The notes under the pieces were generated by a model that was not told the DNA's origin, did no database searches, and saw only the letters and a program-made list of their open reading frames with translations. From the IMG/VR virus record IMGVR_UViG_3300034061_003893, positions 1 to 24,331 of that record: a stretch of 24,331 bases of DNA, one strand, 5' to 3'. Made by a program: the position numbers and the translations under genes. The DNA is from a virus. Below are positions 1 to 5,597 of the stretch, piece after piece; position 1 is the stretch's first letter, and each line of letters starts with the position of its first letter.

Positions 1-208
1 TCTCAGGAATTGAATACATTCCACGAGAAACACGCCGCGATTGATCCATGACAATCCAGTTTGGTGGAGCAACCATGTTCAAGTGAGAACAAGCAACAAG
101 AAGTTCATCACGACTAACCATCGTGCTGTTCTTCATTGCATCGGTGCGAGTTTCCTTGAGAACGCGGAGAAACTTGGTCTGAGTGTTCGTGAGAAATTTC
201 GTAGTCAT
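1..208 (-). CDS. Partial gene, N-terminal 69 residues only; possibly the start of a CobS/MoxR-like AAA+ protein
   Basis: An open frame runs from an ATG at 208 leftward off the edge without a stop, giving 69 residues that begin MTTKFLTNTQTK. It is divergent from the VWA gene at 325, and a TAA lies in frame three codons upstream of the ATG. The visible part contains a helical segment and then a conserved-looking stretch with PPNWIVMD, RRVSRG and YSIPE. From memory, a Pro-x-Trp stretch followed by an Arg-Arg-Val-x-Arg-Gly motif precedes the AAA+ domain in some T4-like phage CobS-like proteins. That would suit its position next to a CobT-like VWA gene, but this is inference, because no ATPase motif lies inside the window. 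No convincing ribosome binding site was seen. Confidence 0.6.
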   Translation of the reverse strand, partial: MTTKFLTNTQTKFLRVLKETRTDAMKNSTMVSRDELLVACSHLNMVAPPNWIVMDQSRRVSRGMYSIPE

Positions 209-289
209 GCCCAAATTTTACGCTGAAGGCAAAACCAAATCAATGACCTTTGCTGATATTTTAGAAAAAAAGATTTCTTGTTCGTAGCA

Positions 290-318
290 TTGACATGGCT
301 TTTTTATTTTGGTACAAT
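290..318 (+). promoter_or_regulatory. Consensus sigma70-type promoter for the VWA operon
   Basis: TTGACA at 290-295 and TACAAT at 313-318 are separated by exactly 17 bp. The first in-frame ATG with a plausible protein start is at 325, so the expected transcription start falls on or next to the A of that ATG. There is no room for a ribosome binding site if this promoter drives the gene. Confidence 0.75.
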
Positions 319-324
319 GGCTGC

Positions 325-2469
325 ATGGAAAAAACCGTAAACAAGAACTCAAAGTCTCTTCTCAGCCGCTTGCTTGCTACTGAGAACATCTTTGTCATTC
401 ACGATAAGAATGCAAAGACAGCATCCTTTGACATCATGAATCGCGTTCTCCGTTTGCCAATTCTCAAGGAGATGAGCGAAGAGTTGTATGATATGTTTGT
501 GGCTCACGAAGTCGCACACGCATTGTACACTCCATTCACAGAAGAAGATAAGAAGACCCTGAAGGAACATGGTTATCTTTCATCTGCAATCAAGGTGTGT
601 GGTAACACAGAAGAGGCTGCTCTTGCTCACGGCTATATGAATGTCGTTGAGGATGCTCGTATCGAACGACTCATCAAAGAGAAGTTCGCAGGGCTTCGTC
701 GTGACTTCTTCATTGCATACGGTGAACTGCACAAGAAGGACTTCTTCAAGATTTCAAAGAAAGATGTTCGGGATATGTCTTTCATCGACCGAATCAACTT
801 GTTCTTCAAGATTGGTTCTCATGTGAATATTGCATTCACAGATGAAGAAATGACTTATGTCCTCATGGTCGAAAATACTCGCACGTTCGATGATGTGGTT
901 GATGTCACCAAGAAGATTTGGGAGTACTGTAAGGACAAGAAGCGTGAACAGACTGGCGGTAGCGATATCGGCCATGAGCATGAGAGTGACGGCTCTGATA
1001 ATGAAGATGGCGAAGAAAGTCGTCAATCACCTACGCAAACGCAAAATGGAGATTCCAAAGAAAAGGGCGGTGAATTCGTCAACGGAGAATGGCATACTCG
1101 TTCCATTCGTCCTGATGAATGCCATACACAGCAAAATTTTGATGAGCGTGTGAAGTCCCTCATCAGCGACAGTATTTACGAAGAAACTTCATACTTTGCA
1201 CTTCCATCGGTCAACACAAAGAATGTTGTTGTGAATTTCAATGAAATTCTTTCGATGTTCGACAAATGTGCGACTGATTACACCAAGAAGTATTCAGAAT
1301 TCATGGATGATTCAAAGAAGTTTGTTGAATCATCAAACCGTGTTGTGAATATCCTTGCACAAGAATTCATGGCTCGCAAGGCCGCTAAGGATCATCACCG
1401 CAGTTCTGTCAATCGTACTGGTGTGATCGACACAGTTCGCATGGTTGACCATAAGTTCTGTGACGATATCTTCAAGCGATTGAAGTTTGTTCAGAAGGGT
1501 AAGTCTCACGGTCTTGTTTTCTACGTTGACTTGTCAGGCTCAATGGCTCCAGTTCTTGAAGATACCTTCAAGCAACTCGTCCAACTCGTCCTGTTCTGCC
1601 GTCGCGTAAACATTCCATTTGAAGTTTATGGATTCACGACAAAGATGCGTGACGGTTTGGAAATGGATAATTATTCAATCGACAAGGAAACACTTTCCTC
1701 TTTGTCATCAAGCCATTGGACTTATTCAAAGGTTCCGAATGAAATGAAGGAAAGCGTACACCCCTTTACTTTGATGAATCTGTTTTCATCAAAGATGACA
1801 AAGAATCAGACAGAAGTGATGATTCGCAATGTCTTTGCTCTCTCTACTTTTTACAAGCGTGGAGAAATGTACAGCATTCCGCCAATGATGTATCTTTCAT
1901 CAACTCCATTGGTCGAAGCCGTTGTTGCTTCGATTGATATGGTGCGAAAGTTCAAGGAAGATAACAAGTTGGACATCGTAAACACAATCTTCATGACAGA
2001 CGGAGAGCCTACTGGTGTTCGTTTGTCTTCTCACAACACGTTTGTGTACAAGGAGGGCATGACGTTCAAGTTTGAACACCGAAGTTCAGTTCTCGACAAC
2101 ATGATCAAGATTTTCCGTGAGTTGACGGGAATGAAGGCAATCTGTTTCTTCTTGTGTGAAAACAAGTACACGTTGAATGCTTGGACATACGGAAGCAGTT
2201 ATCATTCCGAATCGAATCAACTTGCAGAAGAAGCCAGTAAGCGGTATGCTAAGGAAGGTTGGGTTTCTGCCATGAAGAATTCCCACAAGTATGATGAGAA
2301 GTTTATCATTCGAGCACAAAATGCCGTGGAGGATGCAGATTTGGATGATGTCCTTTCAACCAAAACTACTTCTGTTTCGATTCGCAATGGCTTCATCAAG
2401 GCAATGTCTCAGACCAAGACTTCCCGCACAATGCTCAACCGTTTCATTGAACTTATCTCAAAGGAGTGA
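325..2469 (+). CDS. Large VWA domain protein with an N-terminal HExxH metallopeptidase-like motif (CobT-like)
   Basis: The product has 714 residues from the ATG at 325. A longer frame from 295 is open, but its first codons lie inside the promoter. Residues 61-65 are HEVAH, a zinc HExxH motif, and N-x-x-E-D-A-R near 106-112 could supply a further ligand (E109). An acidic, low-complexity linker covers about 215-255. A VWA domain follows, with a MIDAS signature DLSGS at D402-S406 and a second acidic site, TDGEP, at D559. This layout matches CobT-like proteins, which in other systems work with a CobS/MoxR-type AAA+ ATPase as a chaperone or chelatase-like machine. T4-like marine phages often carry such genes, and the substrate is unknown. 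It leads an operon of small genes ending at 3765. The domain call is firm; the cellular role is not. Confidence 0.85.
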   Translation: MEKTVNKNSKSLLSRLLATENIFVIHDKNAKTASFDIMNRVLRLPILKEMSEELYDMFVAHEVAHALYTPFTEEDKKTLKEHGYLSSAIKVCGNTEEAALAHGYMNVVEDARIERLIKEKFAGLRRDFFIAYGELHKKDFFKISKKDVRDMSFIDRINLFFKIGSHVNIAFTDEEMTYVLMVENTRTFDDVVDVTKKIWEYCKDKKREQTGGSDIGHEHESDGSDNEDGEESRQSPTQTQNGDSKEKGGEFVNGEWHTRSIRPDECHTQQNFDERVKSLISDSIYEETSYFALPSVNTKNVVVNFNEILSMFDKCATDYTKKYSEFMDDSKKFVESSNRVVNILAQEFMARKAAKDHHRSSVNRTGVIDTVRMVDHKFCDDIFKRLKFVQKGKSHGLVFYVDLSGSMAPVLEDTFKQLVQLVLFCRRVNIPFEVYGFTTKMRDGLEMDNYSIDKETLSSLSSSHWTYSKVPNEMKESVHPFTLMNLFSSKMTKNQTEVMIRNVFALSTFYKRGEMYSIPPMMYLSSTPLVEAVVASIDMVRKFKEDNKLDIVNTIFMTDGEPTGVRLSSHNTFVYKEGMTFKFEHRSSVLDNMIKIFRELTGMKAICFFLCENKYTLNAWTYGSSYHSESNQLAEEASKRYAKEGWVSAMKNSHKYDEKFIIRAQNAVEDADLDDVLSTKTTSVSIRNGFIKAMSQTKTSRTMLNRFIELISKE

Positions 2470-2472
2470 CGT

Positions 2473-2661
2473 ATGGATGACGAAGACGATATTTACCGTG
2501 ACATCACCATGGATAAATTCACCACGATGTCAAAACAAGAACAATTAGATTACGTTGAAAAGGCTCTCATCGAACTTTGGGACAACGATATCGTTGATCT
2601 CATCGGATTTGATGAAAATAAACAACCACTTTTTGTAAGGAAAACAAATAAGCATGGATGA
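2473..2661 (+). CDS. Small acidic protein of unknown function
   Basis: This gene encodes 62 residues beginning MDDEDDIYRDIT. It starts three bases after the VWA stop codon and has a strong ribosome binding site, AAGGAG, six bases upstream that overlaps the end of the VWA gene. The middle (MSKQEQLDYVEKALIELWD) looks helical and the last part looks like a beta hairpin (LIGFDENKQPLFVRK). The end overlaps the next gene by eight bases, which implies translational coupling within the operon. No known family was recognised. It is a credible gene because of its ribosome binding site and tight packing. Confidence 0.75.
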   Translation: MDDEDDIYRDITMDKFTTMSKQEQLDYVEKALIELWDNDIVDLIGFDENKQPLFVRKTNKHG

Positions 2662-2965
2662 TTATATCTTTTTCTCATACAACGAGGAAAACGAACAACC
2701 AAATGAGTCAAAGGTTTACAAAGATTACAAAAAGTATCTAAACACCGAAGACGAATTGGAGGATATGATCATTGACGGAGTTCTTGACGTTTATGTTGAT
2801 TCTGATGGTTCTTTCCATTATCATGCGAGCCAAGCAGCACAGGCCGCACTTCCACCAACAGTAAAGTGTAAATTTACAACTTTTGCAAGTATGCTTGAGA
2901 AGCGAGGACTGAATATAAATAGGTATAATCGCTATAAGTATATGTTGCGTAGGATGAACCCATGA
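2654..2965 (+). CDS. Hypothetical protein of 103 residues
   Basis: The ATG at 2654 overlaps the preceding gene's end by eight bases, and the stop overlaps the next start as ATGA. The N-terminal half is acidic (DELEDMIIDGVLDVYVDSDGS) and the C-terminal half is basic (LEKRGLNINRYNRYKYMLRRM), a two-part charge pattern seen in small phage proteins that bind another protein or nucleic acid. No signal peptide, membrane segment or enzyme motif was seen. The family was not recognised, so function is unknown. Position in the sigma70-driven operon suggests expression with the VWA protein. Confidence 0.75.
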   Translation: MDDYIFFSYNEENEQPNESKVYKDYKKYLNTEDELEDMIIDGVLDVYVDSDGSFHYHASQAAQAALPPTVKCKFTTFASMLEKRGLNINRYNRYKYMLRRMNP

Positions 2966-3111
2966 ATTCACAAAATGAACTTGACCATGAACAACAATCA
3001 TACTACAATGATCCCAACACGAAAAACAACCGTGATGAATTCGTGGAAGAAACCCATCAAAACAACCGATGGGAAGACCTTCCCTGTGACGACGATGAAA
3101 TTGAGGACTAG
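2962..3111 (+). CDS. Short acidic protein of 49 residues
   Basis: ATG at 2962 shares bases with the TGA of the preceding gene (ATGA), the same junction used elsewhere in this genome, and the frame stays open to TAG at 3109-3111. The product begins MNSQNELDHEQQ, is rich in Asn, Gln, Asp and Glu, and ends CDDDEIED. It is probably disordered. The overlapping frame 2975-3178 is a shadow with a low-complexity Thr/Lys composition. The gene call rests on the stop/start overlap and the operon position. The function is unknown. Confidence 0.6.
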   Translation: MNSQNELDHEQQSYYNDPNTKNNRDEFVEETHQNNRWEDLPCDDDEIED

Positions 3112-3152
3112 CCTGTTCACAAAAACGGTGCGGCCAATCAAACGTGACACCT

Positions 3153-3368
3153 ATGATGCAAATATCCAAAAGGATTAGCCTTGTATACAAGGACTGTGAA
3201 GCAGCAAAAAAACTTGCTGCTGAGGGTCGCTTTGAAGAGTCTGATGACTTCTTCATAGAAGCGTATGCAAATGCTATTGACTTACTAGAGTCATATGACG
3301 TATCATACTTTACAGACACAGAGATCGAGTTTCTAGAGACAATCATAAAAGATTTTGAGGTTGAATAA
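3153..3368 (+). CDS. Small helical acidic protein of about 71 residues
   Basis: The frame is open from a GTG at 3144, with ATG codons at 3153 and 3156. I chose 3153 as the first ATG, but the start is uncertain because no clear ribosome binding site precedes any of them. The product looks wholly helical, with a basic beginning (ISKRISLVYKDCEAAKKLA) and an acidic remainder (DLLESYDVSYFTDTEIEFLE). No family was recognised. It ends two bases before the next gene's ATG at 3370, which fits the operon pattern. Confidence 0.65.
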   Translation: MMQISKRISLVYKDCEAAKKLAAEGRFEESDDFFIEAYANAIDLLESYDVSYFTDTEIEFLETIIKDFEVE

Positions 3369-3369
3369 A

Positions 3370-3765
3370 ATGAAGAACAACACAATCGAAGTTTTCATCA
3401 ATGAGGAATACGGCTACAAGACTTGGATTTGGCGACCAAACATGACGGAAGAAGAATTCATTGCATGGTGGGAGTCTCTTACTGAGACTGACATCATCAA
3501 GTACTTTTTCAACATCAAGTCTCTTCACGGGGAGTTGAAGCCACACACCGTCAAGGAAATTGCTACGCAGGGAGATAGCGTGGCACGAATGTTTGGTGAT
3601 CCGAAGTCATATCAACCTTACTACTATTGCCATATGCACGATGTGGACGATACGTTCATGTGCATTGGCAAGAATCGGTACAACTTCCGACGCACCACCC
3701 GCCGCGATTGGAAGGACTATTGGATTGATTGGACGCTCAGGAATGAGAAGCCAGTAGCAATGTGA
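3370..3765 (+). CDS. Hypothetical protein of 131 residues rich in aromatic residues
   Basis: The product begins MKNNTIEVFINEEYGYKTWIW. The ATG at 3370 is preceded by GAGG inside the end of the previous gene, and an upstream TTG frame start at 3355 is less likely. The protein has many Trp and Tyr residues, a segment YYYCHMHDVDDTFMCIG with two Cys and two His that could bind a metal, and a basic stretch NRYNFRRTTRRDWKDYWIDW near the C-terminus. No family was recognised. It is the last gene of the first operon and is followed by a clear hairpin terminator, so this transcript probably ends here. Confidence 0.75.
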   Translation: MKNNTIEVFINEEYGYKTWIWRPNMTEEEFIAWWESLTETDIIKYFFNIKSLHGELKPHTVKEIATQGDSVARMFGDPKSYQPYYYCHMHDVDDTFMCIGKNRYNFRRTTRRDWKDYWIDWTLRNEKPVAM

Positions 3766-3779
3766 GCGGGAAATTTCAC

Positions 3780-3808
3780 AGGGGGCGTAACAGCCCCTTG
3801 ATTTTTTT
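3780..3808 (+). terminator. Intrinsic terminator ending the first operon
   Basis: GGGGC at 3782-3786 pairs with GCCCC at 3793-3797 across a six-base loop. The stem extends by a G-T and an A-T pair, and a run of seven T follows at 3802-3808. It lies 15 bases after the stop codon at 3765. Confidence 0.85.
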
Positions 3809-3816
3809 ATCGGATG

Positions 3817-3847
3817 TTGATAGTATAACAAGTCCCTGATATAAATA
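3817..3847 (+). promoter_or_regulatory. Late promoter TATAAATA with a well spaced TTGATA upstream
   Basis: The octamer TATAAATA at 3840-3847 matches the T4-type late promoter. TTGATA at 3817-3822 lies 17 bp before it, so the same site could also be read as a sigma70 promoter (TTGATA, 17 bp, TATAAA). The gene at 3867 follows, with a GAGGT ribosome binding site at about 3855-3859. Confidence 0.65.
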
Positions 3848-3866
3848 CTGGAATAGAGGTAAATAT

Positions 3867-4376
3867 ATGGCTAAAGACTACCCATCAAAGGCAAAAGAAA
3901 AATCAGAAGAAAATCCAACAACACAAAGACAAAATTTGGATGTGACGGAGTTGGAAAAACAACGTGCAGAGCGTCGAAAATCATATAAAGAGCGTGTGAC
4001 GAAACCACAAAATGAAGAACGTGGTAAAAAGGTTGCAATTTTGGCCGCTCAGATGAAGCGACGTGGATTAAATGTTGATAGTATAAAAGCCCCCGAAGTT
4101 ATCAATCGTGTAGGAAGAATGGTACTTGGTAAAGATGGTAAATTAAATGTGACACTTTCTCCACGAACAAAAGGTGAAAAGTTTAAATCATTGGTCAAAA
4201 AAATCCTGAGCGCAGCACATAGTGCTGTGACGGGAGGACATATGAATGTTAATAAAAAGAAAAAGCCTGTGACGGGTGCAGCGAAGAAAGCACAAGTACC
4301 ACCGCAAGCAACAATGAAGCAAGAAAAGACAGTTGAAGATATGTGGAGAAGTTCAAAACGTGGCATGAATAAATAA
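3867..4376 (+). CDS. Basic Lys-rich protein of 169 residues, probably virion-associated
   Basis: The start at 3867 is supported by GAGGT eight bases upstream and a late promoter. The N-terminal 60 residues are charged and helical (ELEKQRAERRKSYKERV). A segment around residues 60-115 looks folded (AAQMKRRGLNVDSIKAPEVINRVGRMVLGKDG), and the tail is Lys, Ala and Pro rich. No enzyme motif, signal peptide or membrane segment was seen. Highly basic late proteins in T4-like phages are often packaged in the head or bind DNA. That is inference from composition and timing only. The family was not recognised. Confidence 0.75.
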   Translation: MAKDYPSKAKEKSEENPTTQRQNLDVTELEKQRAERRKSYKERVTKPQNEERGKKVAILAAQMKRRGLNVDSIKAPEVINRVGRMVLGKDGKLNVTLSPRTKGEKFKSLVKKILSAAHSAVTGGHMNVNKKKKPVTGAAKKAQVPPQATMKQEKTVEDMWRSSKRGMNK

Positions 4377-4381
4377 TATTG

Positions 4382-4546
4382 ATGGAAAACTTTGAAAATA
4401 AATCAAAACGACGTTTACGCTTAACTCAGAAGAATAAGTTTAATAACTTTAAAAGAAGTGGGATTTCCCGAAAAGGAGATCCCATTTCTCATAGGTGCAA
4501 TGATTGGAAATGTATAGAATTCAGAAAACTGAAAGAAGTAGAATAA
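4382..4546 (+). CDS. Small basic protein of 54 residues
   Basis: An open frame begins at ATG 4382, five bases after the previous stop, and ends at TAA 4544-4546. It begins MENFENKSKRRLRLTQKNKF and has two Cys residues near the C-terminus in RCNDWKC. The sequence GAATAAATA just upstream resembles a weakened late promoter. A strong hairpin (4459-4484) lies inside the frame. Support is an open frame in the right place and a basic composition like its neighbours. There is no good ribosome binding site, so the call is tentative. Confidence 0.5.
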   Translation: MENFENKSKRRLRLTQKNKFNNFKRSGISRKGDPISHRCNDWKCIEFRKLKEVE

Positions 4547-4593
4547 TACTTTCTTGCAATAAGAATTATAAGCATTTATAATGTGGGATCTCC
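4459..4593 (+). other. Inverted repeat with a second copy of its left arm (possible RNA switch)
   Basis: TGGGATTTCC at 4459-4468 pairs with GGAGATCCCA at 4475-4484 across a six-base loop, with one G-T wobble. A second copy of the left arm, TGGGATCTCC at 4584-4593, is the exact complement of the same right arm. One right arm could therefore pair with either partner. No T-run follows, so it is not a simple terminator. Confidence 0.45.
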
Positions 4594-4650
4594 GTGACGG
4601 CTTTAGAAAAAAATAAAATATCCGTGACGGTTCTAGAAAGATTACAAATG
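4591..4650 (+). repeat. Two 30-bp tandem units upstream of the HNH gene
   Basis: TCCGTGACGG followed by CTTTAGAAA at 4591-4609 recurs as TCCGTGACGG followed by TTCTAGAAA at 4621-4639. The two start exactly 30 bp apart. The first 10 bases are identical in both and the next 9 differ at two positions. The unit ends 22 bases before the HNH start codon at 4673, a position suited to an operator or binding site. Confidence 0.6.
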
Positions 4651-4672
4651 CCTATAGTAAAGAAGTAATATT

Positions 4673-5116
4673 ATGGAAGAAGTTTCTTTGTATAACGTAA
4701 GATATGAAAAGATATTTGATATTGATTGGAGAAAGGCCATTCTTCTTTTATTAAATGGGAAAGTTATTTCCTGTACAGAAGAAGAATTTATTGATATACG
4801 AACTGGGTCTGGAGTATTTAAATTACCAAAACATATAGCATTAAAAAAATATATTTACATGCCATGTAAGGAGTTTAGTCCAACTCGTAAAAATATCTTT
4901 AGACGTGATCGCCATATTTGTCAGTATTGTTCTTGCAAATTAGAAGGCCCGAATGCAACTGTAGATCACGTTTTACCGAGATCCCGTGGTGGTAAACATA
5001 AATGGGATAATGTTGTTGCTTGTTGTCTTTCATGTAATCGAAAAAAAGGTGATAGAACTCCATCAGAAGCCAAGATGGATCTCCTGTCTAACCCCAAACC
5101 CCTTAAGTTTCATTGA
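4673..5116 (+). CDS. HNH endonuclease of the bacterial stand-alone type
   Basis: The product has 147 residues. The N-terminal 65 residues (YNVRYEKIFDIDWRKAILLL, then VFKLPKHIALKKYIYMP) match the beta-rich leader typical of a widespread bacterial HNH family. The nuclease core follows, with a zinc CxxC at C83/C86, the catalytic D98-H99 in VDHVLPRSRGG, the asparagine of WDNVV, and the second CxxC at C118/C121 followed by N122 and KKG. All core residues are present, so it should cut DNA. In phages such genes are often homing endonucleases or free-standing mobile genes. Its setting between small virion-type genes and behind a tandem repeat suits an inserted gene, but I cannot show recent insertion. 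A weak hairpin follows. Confidence 0.9.
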   Translation: MEEVSLYNVRYEKIFDIDWRKAILLLLNGKVISCTEEEFIDIRTGSGVFKLPKHIALKKYIYMPCKEFSPTRKNIFRRDRHICQYCSCKLEGPNATVDHVLPRSRGGKHKWDNVVACCLSCNRKKGDRTPSEAKMDLLSNPKPLKFH

Positions 5117-5123
5117 GGGGTTA
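5097..5123 (+). terminator. Weak hairpin at the end of the HNH gene
   Basis: AACCCC at 5097-5102 pairs with GGGGTT at 5117-5122. The pairing can be extended by one or two bases and encloses a loop of 10 to 14 bases. The T-run after it is poor. It overlaps the last codons of the HNH gene and sits directly before a late promoter. Confidence 0.45.
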
Positions 5124-5128
5124 TTTCA

Positions 5129-5136
5129 TATAAATA
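5129..5136 (+). promoter_or_regulatory. Late promoter TATAAATA
   Basis: An exact late octamer with the next ATG at 5144, only seven bases after it. A transcript from here would have almost no leader. Confidence 0.65.
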
Positions 5137-5143
5137 ATGTATT

Positions 5144-5296
5144 ATGGCAAAAGAATCACACAAGCAAAGAATTAGCAATTTACAGCAAAACAAAAGAAGA
5201 AATTCCCCAACATCGGCTTCAATTCGTGAGGCCATGAAAAACAAATATCCATTGGGGTTTTCAAAGAAACAAAGAGGAAATCAAGAGGGTAAATAA
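5144..5296 (+). CDS. Very basic 50-residue protein
   Basis: The frame starts at ATG 5144 just after a late promoter and ends at TAA 5294-5296, one base before the next ATG at 5298. It begins MAKESHKQRISNLQQNKRR and is rich in Lys, Arg, Gln and Ser, with a hydrophobic patch YPLGFSKKQ near the C-terminus. No ribosome binding site was seen, which fits a leaderless message. The family is unknown. Composition suggests nucleic acid binding or packaging in the head, but this is inference. Confidence 0.65.
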   Translation: MAKESHKQRISNLQQNKRRNSPTSASIREAMKNKYPLGFSKKQRGNQEGK

Positions 5297-5297
5297 T

Positions 5298-5597
5298 ATG
5301 CCAGTTTATGGATTTATTTGTGATAACTGTAGTGAAAAATTTGATCGTTTTTTGTCTATTTCGGATAGAGAACAACCCTTAACAGAATCTTGTGCTAAAT
5401 GCAATCATAAAAGCATTCGTAGAGATTATGAAAATCAAACATCTGCTTTGACAGCTGATTCATCGGTAACACCAAACAAAAAAACTGGTGGAGCATGGAA
5501 TGAACTAATGTCAAAAATGAAAAAAGGTCTTCCTAAACATACTCACGCAAATTTAGATAACGCAACAAACAGATCACTGAGGAGATGGCAGTCATGA
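5298..5597 (+). CDS. FmdB-type zinc ribbon protein
   Basis: The product has 99 residues beginning MPVYGFICDNCSEKFDRF. It has paired cysteines C8/C11 and C32/C35 in the spacing of the FmdB regulatory protein family, which is typically PxYxYxCxxCgxxFE...CPxCg. The rest is an unstructured basic tail. FmdB-like zinc ribbons are common in T4-like phages and bind zinc; their role is not established, although DNA or transcription-factor binding is usually supposed. GAGG lies upstream in the end of the previous gene. The stop overlaps the next start as ATGA. Confidence 0.85.
   Translation: MPVYGFICDNCSEKFDRFLSISDREQPLTESCAKCNHKSIRRDYENQTSALTADSSVTPNKKTGGAWNELMSKMKKGLPKHTHANLDNATNRSLRRWQS

Noticed and set aside
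41-226. Plus-strand frame of 61 residues
   Set aside because: It is the shadow of the minus-strand partial gene (1-208), which has coherent sequence and no stop to the edge.
2914-2921. TATAAATA inside the gene at 2654-2965
   Set aside because: It lies in coding sequence and there is no clear new transcript. It could feed the gene at 2962 but without other support.
2975-3178. Plus-strand frame of 67 residues
   Set aside because: It overlaps the 49-residue gene in another frame. That gene has the ATGA overlap with its neighbour, while this frame has low-complexity Thr/Lys content.
3940-4640. Frequent GTGAC motif
   Set aside because: It occurs in many genes of the window at ordinary Val-Thr or stop contexts. 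Only the exact 30-bp pair upstream of the HNH gene looks patterned.
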